Assembly (NCBI GenBank): GCA_902782305.1
Contig: CACZMV010000004.1
Coordinates: 1 to 64,000 of the forward strand
Source of the DNA: an uncultured Prevotellaceae bacterium
Lineage (GTDB): Bacteria > Bacteroidota > Bacteroidia > Bacteroidales > Bacteroidaceae
Direction of reading: 5' to 3'
Length of the DNA: 64,000 nt
The translations under genes and the position numbers were made by a program. Each line of letters starts with the position of its first letter. Positions within the stretch are counted from its first letter, which is position 1. Under the pieces are notes generated by a model that had not been told where the DNA came from, did no database searches, and was given only the letters and a program-made list of their open reading frames with translations. Positions 54,090-63,121 of the stretch are shown piece by piece.

Positions 54090-55508
54090 ATGGCGACAAA
54101 TGAATCAACAGAAGCAAAAGGCTTCTACAAACTTTCCTGGCTGCAGCGTTTTGGCTTCGGCTCAGGCGACTTGGCTCAAAACCTTATCTACCAGACCATC
54201 AGCATGTATCTGCTGTTCTTCTACACCAACATTTATGGTCTGGACCCAGCTGATGCTGCAACGATGTTCCTCGTAGTTCGTCTGGTTGACGTACTTTGGG
54301 ACCCCTTGGTAGGAACTTATGTAGACAAGCACAATCCAAAGTTGGGTAAGTATCGTTCTTATCTCGTTTTAGGAGGTATTCCCTTGACGGGCTTTGCCAT
54401 CCTGTGTTTCTGGAACGGCTTTGCTCCTTCATTGGTATATGCATATATCACTTATGTGGGCATGTCCATGCTCTATACCTTAATCAATGTGCCTTATGGT
54501 GCCCTGAACTCTTCGCTGACTCGCGATACAGACGAGATTACCACATTGACCTCTGTACGTATGTTCTTGGCAAACGTTGGTGGATTGTGTGTGGCTTCTG
54601 GTATTCCCTTGGTAGTAGCACTCTTTGCTCCTAAGGATGCAGAGGGCGAAGCCATCATCAACACCCCAGACGCTGCGAGCGCATGGTTTACCACAATGGG
54701 CATCTATGCCATAGTAGGTATGTTGTTGCTCATCTTCTGTTTCACACAGACTAAGGAGCGTGTGGTAATGGACGAAAAGGATATGGACGATGTGAAGGTG
54801 TCAGACCTGTGGACTGAGTTTGTTCGCAACCGTCCCTTGCGCATTCTGGCCTTCTTCTTCATCACAGCCTTTGCCATGATGTCAGTAGGTAATGCTGCTG
54901 GTTCTTACTATATGACCTGTAATCTGGCAGCTACCAGTGACCAGTTGGCCATCTTCATGGGACTGGGTTCCGTTCCTGCCTTTATCTTCATGCCTATGGT
55001 TCCTGCCATCAAGAAGAAGGTGGGCAAGCGTGGCATGTTCAACATCTTCCTGACCATTGCCATTATCGGTATGGCTATCCTTTATGTAGTCAGCGTTGTT
55101 CCTTCGTTGAAATCGCAGATGTGGATTGTCTATGTTGCCCAGTTCATCAAGTCTACAGGTGTAATCGTAGCCACAGGATATATGTGGGCTTTGGTTCCTG
55201 AGGTCATCTCCTTTGGCGAGTACACCACGGGCAAGCGCATCTCTGGTATCGTAAACGCCCTGACGGGTATCTTCTTCAAGGCTGGTATGGCTTTGGGTGG
55301 TGTAGTTCCTGGATTGGTACTGGCCTATGTAGGTTTCAACGCCAAGGCTACTGTCCAGACTCCATTTGCCGAACAGGGTATTCTCTGGCTGGTATGTGTC
55401 ATCCCTGCTTTGTTGCTGGGTCTGGCTATGTTCATTATCTCTAAGTACGAGTTGACCGATGAGGTAATCGATAAGATAAACATGGAAATTGAAAAGAGAA
55501 ATCATTGA
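54090..55508 (+). CDS. GPH-family glycoside:cation symporter
   Basis: This 472-residue inner-membrane transporter has 12 predicted segments. It has the GPH/MelB-type pattern: SWLQRFGFGSGDLAQNLIYQTISMYLLFFYTNIYG, the VVRLVDVLWDPLVGTYVDKHNPKLGKYRSYL block with the cation-site aspartates, and LINVPYGALNSSLTRDTDE. Linked to GH10 and GH43, it should import xylobiose-type oligosaccharides. It is the first gene of the operon and is 7 bp before the xylanase gene. Confidence 0.92.
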   Translation: MATNESTEAKGFYKLSWLQRFGFGSGDLAQNLIYQTISMYLLFFYTNIYGLDPADAATMFLVVRLVDVLWDPLVGTYVDKHNPKLGKYRSYLVLGGIPLTGFAILCFWNGFAPSLVYAYITYVGMSMLYTLINVPYGALNSSLTRDTDEITTLTSVRMFLANVGGLCVASGIPLVVALFAPKDAEGEAIINTPDAASAWFTTMGIYAIVGMLLLIFCFTQTKERVVMDEKDMDDVKVSDLWTEFVRNRPLRILAFFFITAFAMMSVGNAAGSYYMTCNLAATSDQLAIFMGLGSVPAFIFMPMVPAIKKKVGKRGMFNIFLTIAIIGMAILYVVSVVPSLKSQMWIVYVAQFIKSTGVIVATGYMWALVPEVISFGEYTTGKRISGIVNALTGIFFKAGMALGGVVPGLVLAYVGFNAKATVQTPFAEQGILWLVCVIPALLLGLAMFIISKYELTDEVIDKINMEIEKRNH

Positions 55509-55515
55509 TTGAAAT

Positions 55516-56622
55516 ATGAAGTTTTTAAGGTTAGTAATATTAGTATTAGTAGTTTTCGCATCTGAGACAGTGCTTGCGCAGAGCTTGCGAGAAGCTGTAG
55601 GTAAGTACTGCCTCGTTGGTGCAGCTGTGAACCAGTGGCAGAGCGACGGACAAGTGCCCAAGGCTGATGCCGTATTAGCAAAACACTTCAACTGCGCTGT
55701 AGCCGAGAACTGCATGAAACCTGAAGTGTTGGCTCCTGCAGAGGGCATCTTCGATTTCCGTGTAGCCGACAAGTTCATTAACTATTGTCAGAAGTTGAAC
55801 CTGAAGGTAAATGGACACTGTCTGGTTTGGCACTCACAAGCCCCCGATTGGTGGTTTACCAATGGTTATACTGCCAGCCCCGTTTCAAAGGAAGTGCTGA
55901 AAAAGCGACTCATCAAGCATATCAAGACGGTGGTAGGTCACTTCAAAGGACAAGTCTTTGGCTGGGATGTTGTCAACGAGGCCATTATGGACGATGGTTC
56001 TTTCCGCAAGTCACCTTATTATAATCTGCTGGGCGAGGAGTTCATCGAGATAGCTTTCCGTGCTGCTCATGAGGCTGACCCTGATGCAGAGCTGTATTAC
56101 AATGACTATTCAATGGCTGGTGCCAAGAAGCGCGAGGCTGTTTGCCAACTGATTAAGAACCTGAAAGCGAAAGGTATTCGCATTGACGGAGTGGGTATGC
56201 AGAGCCATAACGGACTGGATTATCCTGACTTGACTGAATATGAGAAGAGCATTGATGCCTTCGCCGCTTGTGGTGTAAAGGTACTGATTACTGAGCTTGA
56301 CATCAACGTACTACCTAACCCGGAAGGTTTTGGTGGTGCTGATATCGCCCAGAACTTCGAGTTGCAGCAGAAATACAATCCTTATCCCAAAGGACTTCCT
56401 AAAGACAAGCAGCAGGAACTGGACAAGCGTTGGCTTGATTTATTCAAAATATACTATAAGCATCGTTCCCAAATTGGTCGCATTACCTTGTGGGGCGTTT
56501 GCGATGAGAACTCATGGCTCAACGGATGGCCTATTGCCGGACGTACGAACTATCCTCTGCTCTTCGACCGCAACTACGAGGAGAAACCTATTGTCAACAA
56601 GATTATTAACATCTTTAAATAA
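55516..56622 (+). CDS. Endo-1,4-beta-xylanase, GH10
   Basis: This 368-residue secreted enzyme has the signal MKFLRLVILVLVVFASETVLA. It has the GH10 barrel: NGHCLVWHSQAPDWW, acid/base Glu155 in WDVVNEAI, the substrate loop DGVGMQSHNGL, nucleophile Glu260 in LITELDINVL and the terminal LWGVCDENSWLNGWPIAG. It cleaves the xylan backbone to oligosaccharides. It lies between the symporter and a GH43 gene. A lack of a lipobox suggests periplasmic placement. Confidence 0.94.
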   Translation: MKFLRLVILVLVVFASETVLAQSLREAVGKYCLVGAAVNQWQSDGQVPKADAVLAKHFNCAVAENCMKPEVLAPAEGIFDFRVADKFINYCQKLNLKVNGHCLVWHSQAPDWWFTNGYTASPVSKEVLKKRLIKHIKTVVGHFKGQVFGWDVVNEAIMDDGSFRKSPYYNLLGEEFIEIAFRAAHEADPDAELYYNDYSMAGAKKREAVCQLIKNLKAKGIRIDGVGMQSHNGLDYPDLTEYEKSIDAFAACGVKVLITELDINVLPNPEGFGGADIAQNFELQQKYNPYPKGLPKDKQQELDKRWLDLFKIYYKHRSQIGRITLWGVCDENSWLNGWPIAGRTNYPLLFDRNYEEKPIVNKIINIFK

Positions 56623-56629
56623 AATACGT

Positions 56630-57670
56630 ATGAAACCACGTTATCTTTTCCCCGATGATTATATGGCTGATCCTTCAGCCAATGTGTTTAACGGTAAACT
56701 GTATATCTACCCATCACACGACTGGGAGGCTGGAGCAGCCTTCGACGATGATGGTGGTCACTTCCAGATGAAAGACTATCATGTGCTTTCATGTGACGAT
56801 ATTGAAAACGGTCCTGTAACGGATCATGGTGTGATACTCGACGTGAAAGATGTGCCCTGGGCTGAAAAGCAGATGTGGGACAACGACTGCGTAGAGAAGA
56901 ATGGCAAATACTACCTGATTTTCTCTGCCAAAGACTATAATGGCGTATTCCATCTGGGTGTAGCTGTAGCTGACAAACCTGAAGGACCTTTCACACCACA
57001 AGCTATGCCTATTCGTGGTTCCTTCTCTATAGACCCTTGCGTGTTCAAGGATGACGATGGACAGATTTATACTTACTTCGGAGGCCTTTGGGGTGGACAG
57101 TTGCAATGGTACAGACCCATTCAGCACATCAAGCCTGAGAAGCCTTCTGAACGTATCAACCCCATCAGTCCTGCAGGTTCTGTAGATGTAGGTCCTGCTC
57201 CTGATAAGAAGACACAGCTCTTTGCTCATGCTGATGCTCCTGCTCTTCCTAGCTGCGTGGTTCGCATGAGTGACGATGTGATGCAGTTTGCAGAGGCTCC
57301 ACGTCCTGTAATCATCCTCGACAAGAATGGTGAACCTTTAAAGGCTGGTGACCCACACCGCTTCTTCGAGGCTTCTTGGATGCATAAATACAACGGAAAG
57401 TATTATTTCTCCTACTCTACAGGTGACAGCCACTTCCTGTGCTATGCCATCGGAGACAACCCCTATGGACCGTTTACCTATCAGGGAGTTATCCTTGATC
57501 CAGTAGTAGGTTGGACAACCCACCACTCTATCGTAGAGTTCAAAGGTCAGTGGTACCTGTGTTATCACGACTGTGTTCCCTCGAACGACATCACTCACCT
57601 ACGCTCACTGAAGGTGCAGCAGTTGTTCTATAACGAGGATGGAACCATCAAGAAGGTTGTGAATGAGTGA
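56630..57670 (+). CDS. GH43-family glycosidase (xylosidase/arabinofuranosidase)
   Basis: This 346-residue enzyme has no signal peptide, so it is probably cytoplasmic. The five-bladed propeller residues are seen: catalytic base Asp14 in YMADPSANVF, SIDPCVFKDDDG for the modulating Asp, and HRFFEASWMHKYNGKYYFSYS for the acid Glu. The later block GWTTHHSIVEFKGQWYLCYHD is also typical. It should remove xylose or arabinose from short oligosaccharides imported by the symporter. The start at ATG 56630 follows GH10 by 7 bp. The stop lies in the first unit of a 74-bp tandem repeat. Confidence 0.9.
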   Translation: MKPRYLFPDDYMADPSANVFNGKLYIYPSHDWEAGAAFDDDGGHFQMKDYHVLSCDDIENGPVTDHGVILDVKDVPWAEKQMWDNDCVEKNGKYYLIFSAKDYNGVFHLGVAVADKPEGPFTPQAMPIRGSFSIDPCVFKDDDGQIYTYFGGLWGGQLQWYRPIQHIKPEKPSERINPISPAGSVDVGPAPDKKTQLFAHADAPALPSCVVRMSDDVMQFAEAPRPVIILDKNGEPLKAGDPHRFFEASWMHKYNGKYYFSYSTGDSHFLCYAIGDNPYGPFTYQGVILDPVVGWTTHHSIVEFKGQWYLCYHDCVPSNDITHLRSLKVQQLFYNEDGTIKKVVNE

Positions 57671-57820
57671 GTAAAATGAAAGTGGATTTTCATTTTCGAA
57701 CGTAAACAATCTCGATGCGAAGCATCAAGGTTGTGAATGAGTGAGTAAAATGAAAGTGGATTTTCATTTTCGAACGTAAACAATCTCGATGCGAAGCATC
57801 AAAGTGGTGAATGAGTGATA
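57653..57820 (+). repeat. 74-bp tandem duplication, 2.3 units
   Basis: Unit 1 starts at 57653 and unit 2 at 57727, exactly 74 bp later; I see no differences between them. A third partial unit begins at 57801 with two changes and runs to about 57820. Each unit has AAAATGAAAGTGGATTTTCATTTT (a 9-bp stem) and GATGCGAAGCATC (a 5-bp stem). Each also has GTGAATGAGTGA, which holds the GH43 stop in unit 1 and the sigma factor start (ATGAGTGAT) in unit 3. In unit 2 the copy gives only Met-Ser-Glu-stop. Confidence 0.92.
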
Positions 57821-58305
57821 AACAACTTTTATCAAACTATTATACCCAGCATCGTGATGAAATAGTCTATTTCATTGCGATGCGCACTAAAGATGTCGAA
57901 GCAGCACAGGACATGGTGCAAGACCTGTTCCTACGTCTGCTTGACAGGCATCGACTCCTTACTGAGCAAACCCTTCCATGCTTGGTTTATACATTGGCAC
58001 GCCATGCCGTTGCCGACTACTATCGCAAGCGTAGGGTTTACGAAGAATACGAGCATTACATTAAAAAATCCGATTCCACCATGGAAATGGAATCGGTTAT
58101 CTCAGCCCAGCAACTCATAGAACGCATGGAGCACTCGCTGGCTCGTCTTTCTGAAGAATGTCGCACCGTTTATCGCTTGCATATCTACAATGGCATGAAG
58201 GTGAGTGAGATTTCCCAGCAATTGTCATTACCCTATAAACAAGTAGAGAACCGTCTTGGCGTTGCACGTAAGACGGTGCGCCAACAATTAAAGGCTTGCG
58301 TCTAA
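57811..58305 (+). CDS. ECF-type RNA polymerase sigma factor
   Basis: This 164-residue sigma factor has region 2 (DEIVYFIAMRTKDVEAAQDMVQDLFLRLLD) and region 4 (LSEECRTVYRLHIYNGMKVSEISQQLSLPYKQVENRLGVARKTVRQ). There is no adjacent anti-sigma gene. It starts within the last partial copy of the 74-bp repeat, directly downstream of GH43. It resembles the SusC/FecI-like ECF factors of Bacteroidetes, but its target is unknown. Confidence 0.9.
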   Translation: MSDKQLLSNYYTQHRDEIVYFIAMRTKDVEAAQDMVQDLFLRLLDRHRLLTEQTLPCLVYTLARHAVADYYRKRRVYEEYEHYIKKSDSTMEMESVISAQQLIERMEHSLARLSEECRTVYRLHIYNGMKVSEISQQLSLPYKQVENRLGVARKTVRQQLKACV

Positions 58306-58309
58306 TCCC

Positions 58310-59530
58310 CTAAAGAATTAAGGTCTGCATATGGCTTGGAGCAAATACGCTTTGGGCCACATCTTGTATTTGGGGAGCTGTAATGGCGTCGATACGTTGC
58401 AACAAGTCATCAATATTTCGTTCCCGTCCATAATGCAGGAAGTTCTTGGCAAAGTCCAAGGTATACTGTTCGCGATTATCACAAGCAATAACAATCTGTC
58501 CCTTCAATTGGCGCTTGGCAGTAGTCAGTTGACGCTCACTAAGCGGATGCTGCATGATACGGTCCAATTCATGATGCACCAATCTAATACATCGTTTGAC
58601 ATCATGATGGTCGCACCCGAAATAAACTGACCAGCAACCTGTATCACTATAGCTGGCCATTGAACTTTCGACAGTATATACCAAACCATGACGTTCACGA
58701 AGGGAGAGGTTTAAACGGGCATTCATGCCAGGACCACCAAGAATATTATTCAAGAGGTAAAGGGGTAAACGACGCTCATCGTTATAGCCGAAGGTACGAC
58801 TCCCTAACATGACATGAGCCTGATGGTGAATTTCCAAAGCGGAAGGCTGACTAACAGGAGTAATAGGCGCATTGTCATTAGAAGTAACCAAATTATCTAC
58901 TTGAACATCTTTTAGTCGTGACTCCAGCATTCTTACCAACAAGGAGAAGTTAAGATTGCCATAAGCAAAGAAAATAGCATTATCAGGACGATAATAACGG
59001 GAAGTAAAACGACGGGCGTGTGCTGAGGTAAAACCTTGTACTCGTTCGCGCGTACCTAATATATTATGTCCAAGGGGATGGCCACTAAACAACTTATTCT
59101 CGAATTCATCGTAAATAAGTTCTGCAGGAGAATCATTATAACTCTCGATCTCATCGCAAATCACATCCACTTCGTGGGCAATCTCCTGATCTGGATATTC
59201 GCTGTTAAAGACTATGTCCGTCAATAAATCGACAGCCCTACTCAAATGTTCCTTCAAGATGGCTGCATAGAAAATGGTATCTTCCTTATTTGTAAACGCA
59301 TTCAGGTCGCCACCCACACTCTCCAGACAGTTCAGTATCTGGAGCGCCGAGCGTCGCTGGGTTCCTTTGAAGGTGACATGTTCACAGAAATGAGCTACAC
59401 CCTCCTCGCCTTCAGCCTCTTGGCGCGCACCAGCATTGATGCCAATGCCACAATAGACTACGGGTGAAGTAGAAGGCAGATGAATGACACGCAGACCATT
59501 GCTAAGCGTCGTTGTATTATAATTCGTCAT
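58310..59530 (-). CDS. M16-family zinc metallopeptidase
   Basis: This 406-residue protein has the inverted zinc motif HFCEH at residues 47-51 (HxxEH), with the distal glutamate within VDVICDEIESYNDSPAELIYDEF. The second half lacks the motif but has the family fold (GPGMNARLNLSLRERHGLVYTV). It has no signal peptide, so it may work in the cytoplasm or with a partner. The ATG at 59530 is used; a TAACTTTG box ends 9 bases upstream, which predicts a very short leader. It converges with the sigma gene with a 4-bp gap. Confidence 0.9.
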   Translation of the reverse strand: MTNYNTTTLSNGLRVIHLPSTSPVVYCGIGINAGARQEAEGEEGVAHFCEHVTFKGTQRRSALQILNCLESVGGDLNAFTNKEDTIFYAAILKEHLSRAVDLLTDIVFNSEYPDQEIAHEVDVICDEIESYNDSPAELIYDEFENKLFSGHPLGHNILGTRERVQGFTSAHARRFTSRYYRPDNAIFFAYGNLNFSLLVRMLESRLKDVQVDNLVTSNDNAPITPVSQPSALEIHHQAHVMLGSRTFGYNDERRLPLYLLNNILGGPGMNARLNLSLRERHGLVYTVESSMASYSDTGCWSVYFGCDHHDVKRCIRLVHHELDRIMQHPLSERQLTTAKRQLKGQIVIACDNREQYTLDFAKNFLHYGRERNIDDLLQRIDAITAPQIQDVAQSVFAPSHMQTLIL

Positions 59531-59539
59531 AATTGTGTG

Positions 59540-59547
59540 CAAAGTTA
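59540..59547 (-). promoter_or_regulatory. -7 box of the M16 peptidase gene
   Basis: The minus strand reads TAACTTTG, ending 9 bases before the ATG at 59530. Confidence 0.6.
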
Positions 59548-59569
59548 ACGCATTTTTAAAAAATAGTTG

Positions 59570-59577
59570 TAACTTTG
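59570..59577 (+). promoter_or_regulatory. -7 box of the PfkB kinase gene
   Basis: TAACTTTG lies 18 bases before the ATG at 59596, which excludes the earlier in-frame start at 59575. Confidence 0.6.
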
Positions 59578-59595
59578 CAGGAAAAATATATCGTT

Positions 59596-60540
59596 ATGCG
59601 AAAAGTTATTGGAATAGGAGAAACCGTACTGGACATTATCTTCCGCAATAATCAGCCCATACAGGCACTGCCTGGTGGTAGTACTTTTAATGCTATTATC
59701 TCACTGGCTCGCTCAGGTGTGCCAACCAGTTTTATCAGCGAGACGGGCAACGACCGTGTGGGGCAGACCATCATCCAGTTTCTGCGTGATAACGGCTGCA
59801 ATGCCGATAATGTGAGCGTTTATCCAGACTCTAAGTCACCACTATCGTTAGCTTTCCTCAACGACAAGAATGATGCTGAATATATCTTCTATAAGGATCA
59901 TCCCAAGGATCGACTTGACTTTACCTATCCCAGCGTACAAGCTGACGATTTGGTAGTGTTCGGATCGTACTATGCACTGAACCCCGTCATTCGTCCTCAA
60001 GTCAAGGCTTTTTTGGAATATGCTCACCAGCGAGGAGCCATCCTCTATTATGATGTCAACTTCCGTGCTTCTCATCAGCATGAGGTAATCAAGTTGACCT
60101 CCAACCTGCTAGAGAACTTTGAACTGGCTGATATCGTCAGGGGGTCTAAGGAAGATTTCCAGATTCTGTTCAAGAAAGATAATCCCGACGTGGTTTATCG
60201 CACACAGATCTCGTTCTATACAAAGAAGTTCATCTATACACAAGCAGGCGATCCTATTGAACTTCGTGGTGACAACGGCCTAAGCAAGCAATATCCCGTA
60301 ACACCAATTCAGACGGTAAGCACCGTTGGAGCTGGCGACAACTTCAATGCAGGTTTCCTCTATGGTCTGATTGCCAATGGTATCACACGTAACCATATAG
60401 AACAAGGTCTTTCAGAAACACAGTGGGACAGCCTTATCGCGTGTGGACAGAAGTTCTCTGCTGAGGTGTGCAGCAGTCTCTATAACTATGTTTCACCAGA
60501 GTTTGGCGCAGAACGAAAGAAAGAATTGGAAAAGAAGTAA
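59596..60540 (+). CDS. PfkB-family carbohydrate kinase (fructokinase-like)
   Basis: This 314-residue kinase has GIGETVLDIIFRNNQPIQALPGGSTFNA at the start (sugar-binding DIIF and GGSxFN), and the second PfkB signature STVGAGDNFNAGFLYGL with the catalytic aspartate. Fructose or a related sugar is the likely substrate. It is divergent from the M16 peptidase gene and followed by a terminator. Confidence 0.88.
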   Translation: MRKVIGIGETVLDIIFRNNQPIQALPGGSTFNAIISLARSGVPTSFISETGNDRVGQTIIQFLRDNGCNADNVSVYPDSKSPLSLAFLNDKNDAEYIFYKDHPKDRLDFTYPSVQADDLVVFGSYYALNPVIRPQVKAFLEYAHQRGAILYYDVNFRASHQHEVIKLTSNLLENFELADIVRGSKEDFQILFKKDNPDVVYRTQISFYTKKFIYTQAGDPIELRGDNGLSKQYPVTPIQTVSTVGAGDNFNAGFLYGLIANGITRNHIEQGLSETQWDSLIACGQKFSAEVCSSLYNYVSPEFGAERKKELEKK

Positions 60541-60578
60541 ATACTGATTAAGACACTTTATTTAGGTACAAAAAAATT

Positions 60579-60611
60579 AGGTGGAGCTACTCTCACGGGT
60601 AGTCTCCACCT
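60579..60611. terminator. Bidirectional terminator between pfkB-like gene and glnN
   Basis: AGGTGGAG at 60579-60586 pairs with CTCCACCT at 60604-60611, with inner CTAC/GTAG pairing. Flanking A-run and T-run allow use on both strands. Confidence 0.85.
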
Positions 60612-60628
60612 TTCTGCAAACTTCAAAC

Positions 60629-62845
60629 TTATCTTATGAATAGCAGCTCTCTATATTTTGGTAATGGCCAAAGGGCATCATCTACTATCAGTTCAAGTTT
60701 GTCAATCTGATAGCGGATGGTATCGAGATATGGTTCAACCTCATCATGATAGGCTATGGCTTTTTCGTGCTCATCTTCTATCTTATTGGCCTTCTTACGA
60801 GCGTTGACCAGTTCCTCAACACCTTTCTCAATAGCACTGGTGCGCTCGGAAATCTCCTGGATAATCTTCTTGTTACGAGCAGAGAGCTTGTCAGCCGTAT
60901 CGATAGGGAATACCACTGCCATGTGGTTCAGGTTGGTGAGCAGTTCGCTCTGATAACGGGTAGCCACAGGGATGATATGATTCATTGACAAATCGCCTAA
61001 TACTCGGGCTTCAATCTGAATCTTCTTGGTATAGGTTTCCCACTTCACCTCATTACGAGCCTCGAGTTCTTTCTTGGTCATGACGCCCAGACTCTCAAAC
61101 ATCTTGATGCTAGCCTCATCGAGATAGCGCTCGAAGATCTTTGGACAGCTCTTCTCAACATCCAGACCACGCTTTTCAGCCTCAGCCACCCACTCGTCTG
61201 AATAGCCATTTCCATCGAATCGGATAGGCTTACAAGTCTTGATATCTTCACGCAATACATCGATGATAGCATGGAACGTAGCGCTATGTTCTGTACCCGC
61301 CAGTTTCTTTTCGAGTTCTGGAATGCGAGCATCCACACGCTTCTTAAAGTCAACCAAAGCTTCAGCTACAGCCGAGTTCAAAGCAATCATAGCGCTGGCA
61401 CAGTTAGCCTCAGAACCCACAGCACGGAATTCGAAGCGGTTGCCCGTAAAGGCGAAAGGTGAGGTGCGGTTACGATCGGTATTATCAATCAACAGTTCAG
61501 GAATTTCTGGGATATCCATCTTTAAGCCCTGCTTGCCTGCCATAGCGAGGATGTCGTCCACGTCAGCCTTCTCAATATGATCGAGGAGTTCGCTGACCTG
61601 CTTGCCAAGGAACGAGCTGACGATAGCAGGAGGTGCCTCGTTGGCGCCCAGACGATGGGCATTAGTGGCACTCATAATAGAGGCTTTCAGCAATCCATTG
61701 TGCTTGTAAACACCCATCAGGGTTTCTACGATAAATGTAGCAAAGCGCAGATTGGCCTCAGGGGTCTTACCAGGAGCATGCAGCAGCACACCATTGTCTG
61801 TTGAAAGACTCCAGTTGTTGTGCTTACCTGATCCGTTGATGCCTGCAAAGGGCTTCTCATGCAGCAGTACACGGAAACCATGCTTGCGTGCTACACGCTT
61901 CATCACGGACATCAACAGCATATTGTGATCTACAGCCAGATTGGTCTCCTCGAAGATGGGTGCCAACTCAAACTGGTTGGGAGCCACCTCATTGTGACGT
62001 GTCTTACAAGGAATACCGAGTTCAAGTGCTTCAATTTCTAGTTCACGCATAAATGCTGCCACACGCTCAGGGATAGAGCCAAAGTAGTGGTCGTCCATCT
62101 GCTGGTTCTTGGCTGAGTCGTGTCCCATCAGTGTACGACCTGTCAGCAACAAGTCAGGACGGGCGGCATAAAGACCTTCGTCAACCAAGAAATACTCCTG
62201 TTCCCAACCAAGGTTAGAAGTTACCTTTTTTACGGCAGGATCGAAATAATGGCAAACATCAACAGCTGCTACGTTTACAGCATGCAAGGCACGCAGCAAA
62301 GGTGCCTTATAGTCAAGGGCCTCACCGCTATAAGATATAAATACGGTAGGGATACAGAGTGTATCATCGATGATGAATACAGGAGAAGTGGGATCCCATG
62401 CAGAATAGCCACGAGCCTCAAAGGTAGAACGGATACCGCCAGAAGGGAACGAACTAGCATCAGGTTCCTGCTGAACGAGCAACTTTCCTGTAAACTCTTC
62501 TACCATACCACCCTTACCATCGTGTTCGATGAACGAGTCGTGCTTCTCAGCAGTACCCTCGGTCAATGGCTGGAACCAGTGCGTATAGTGTGTCACACCA
62601 TTTTCTGTTGCCCACTGCTTCATTCCTGCAGCTACTGCATCGGCAACCGTGCGATCCAATCGTGCACCATTGTCCATTACATCTATCATCTTCTCATAGA
62701 CATCCTTCGGAAGATACTTGTACATCTTCTCACGATTAAAGACCTTTTTGCCAAAGTACTTAGCGGGTCTCTCACTGGGCGTTTTTACGTCGAGGGGCTT
62801 CTTTTTGAATGCCTCACCAACAACCTGAAATCTTAAAGCTTCCAT
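60629..62845 (-). CDS. glnN: Glutamine synthetase type III
   Basis: This 738-residue enzyme makes glutamine from glutamate and ammonia. Type III is the large (about 730-residue) form typical of Bacteroidetes. It has the catalytic block HEKPFAGINGSGKHNNWSLST and the EVAPNQFELAPIFEETN region, and a C-terminal helical region with dimerisation-type heptads. The gene is divergent from gltB, so the two steps of nitrogen assimilation share a 317-bp control region. Confidence 0.97.
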   Translation of the reverse strand: MEALRFQVVGEAFKKKPLDVKTPSERPAKYFGKKVFNREKMYKYLPKDVYEKMIDVMDNGARLDRTVADAVAAGMKQWATENGVTHYTHWFQPLTEGTAEKHDSFIEHDGKGGMVEEFTGKLLVQQEPDASSFPSGGIRSTFEARGYSAWDPTSPVFIIDDTLCIPTVFISYSGEALDYKAPLLRALHAVNVAAVDVCHYFDPAVKKVTSNLGWEQEYFLVDEGLYAARPDLLLTGRTLMGHDSAKNQQMDDHYFGSIPERVAAFMRELEIEALELGIPCKTRHNEVAPNQFELAPIFEETNLAVDHNMLLMSVMKRVARKHGFRVLLHEKPFAGINGSGKHNNWSLSTDNGVLLHAPGKTPEANLRFATFIVETLMGVYKHNGLLKASIMSATNAHRLGANEAPPAIVSSFLGKQVSELLDHIEKADVDDILAMAGKQGLKMDIPEIPELLIDNTDRNRTSPFAFTGNRFEFRAVGSEANCASAMIALNSAVAEALVDFKKRVDARIPELEKKLAGTEHSATFHAIIDVLREDIKTCKPIRFDGNGYSDEWVAEAEKRGLDVEKSCPKIFERYLDEASIKMFESLGVMTKKELEARNEVKWETYTKKIQIEARVLGDLSMNHIIPVATRYQSELLTNLNHMAVVFPIDTADKLSARNKKIIQEISERTSAIEKGVEELVNARKKANKIEDEHEKAIAYHDEVEPYLDTIRYQIDKLELIVDDALWPLPKYRELLFIR

Positions 62846-62894
62846 AATCTAATTCTTTTAATGTGGTTTGCTTACAATTTGATATTTGATGGCG

Positions 62895-62902
62895 CAAAGG
62901 TA
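62895..62902 (-). promoter_or_regulatory. -7 box of glnN
   Basis: The minus strand reads TACCTTTG, 49 bp before the ATG at 62845. Confidence 0.6.
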
Positions 62903-62964
62903 CGACGTTTTGAAAAAAAGAAATGCAAAATATCGCCTTTTTGTTTGTAAAAACATTGCAATTA

Positions 62965-63051
62965 TGACACTTTGTAATTGTTTTAACCACAAATCGTTTC
63001 GTTTTGTTATCATTTTGACTTAAAAAGATAGCATTTCGTTACAATGTGTCA
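62965..63051. promoter_or_regulatory. Paired inverted 13-bp sites, candidate nitrogen operator
   Basis: TGACACTTTGTAA (62965-62977) and TTACAATGTGTCA (63039-63051) are inverted copies matching at 12 of 13 positions. Their centres are 74 bp apart, about seven DNA turns. They lie between the two divergent promoters and could bind one dimeric regulator that loops the DNA. Confidence 0.5.
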
Positions 63052-63089
63052 AATGTACAATTCTTTATGGATTAAAAAGTAAGCAAGTG

Positions 63090-63121
63090 TTTGTCTACCA
63101 CCTCTTATTATATTACCTTTG
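63090..63121 (+). promoter_or_regulatory. gltB promoter (TTTG-N20-TACCTTTG)
   Basis: TTTG at 63090-63093 and TACCTTTG at 63114-63121 have a 20-bp spacer, the standard housekeeping form. The start codon is 41 bp downstream. Confidence 0.75.
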
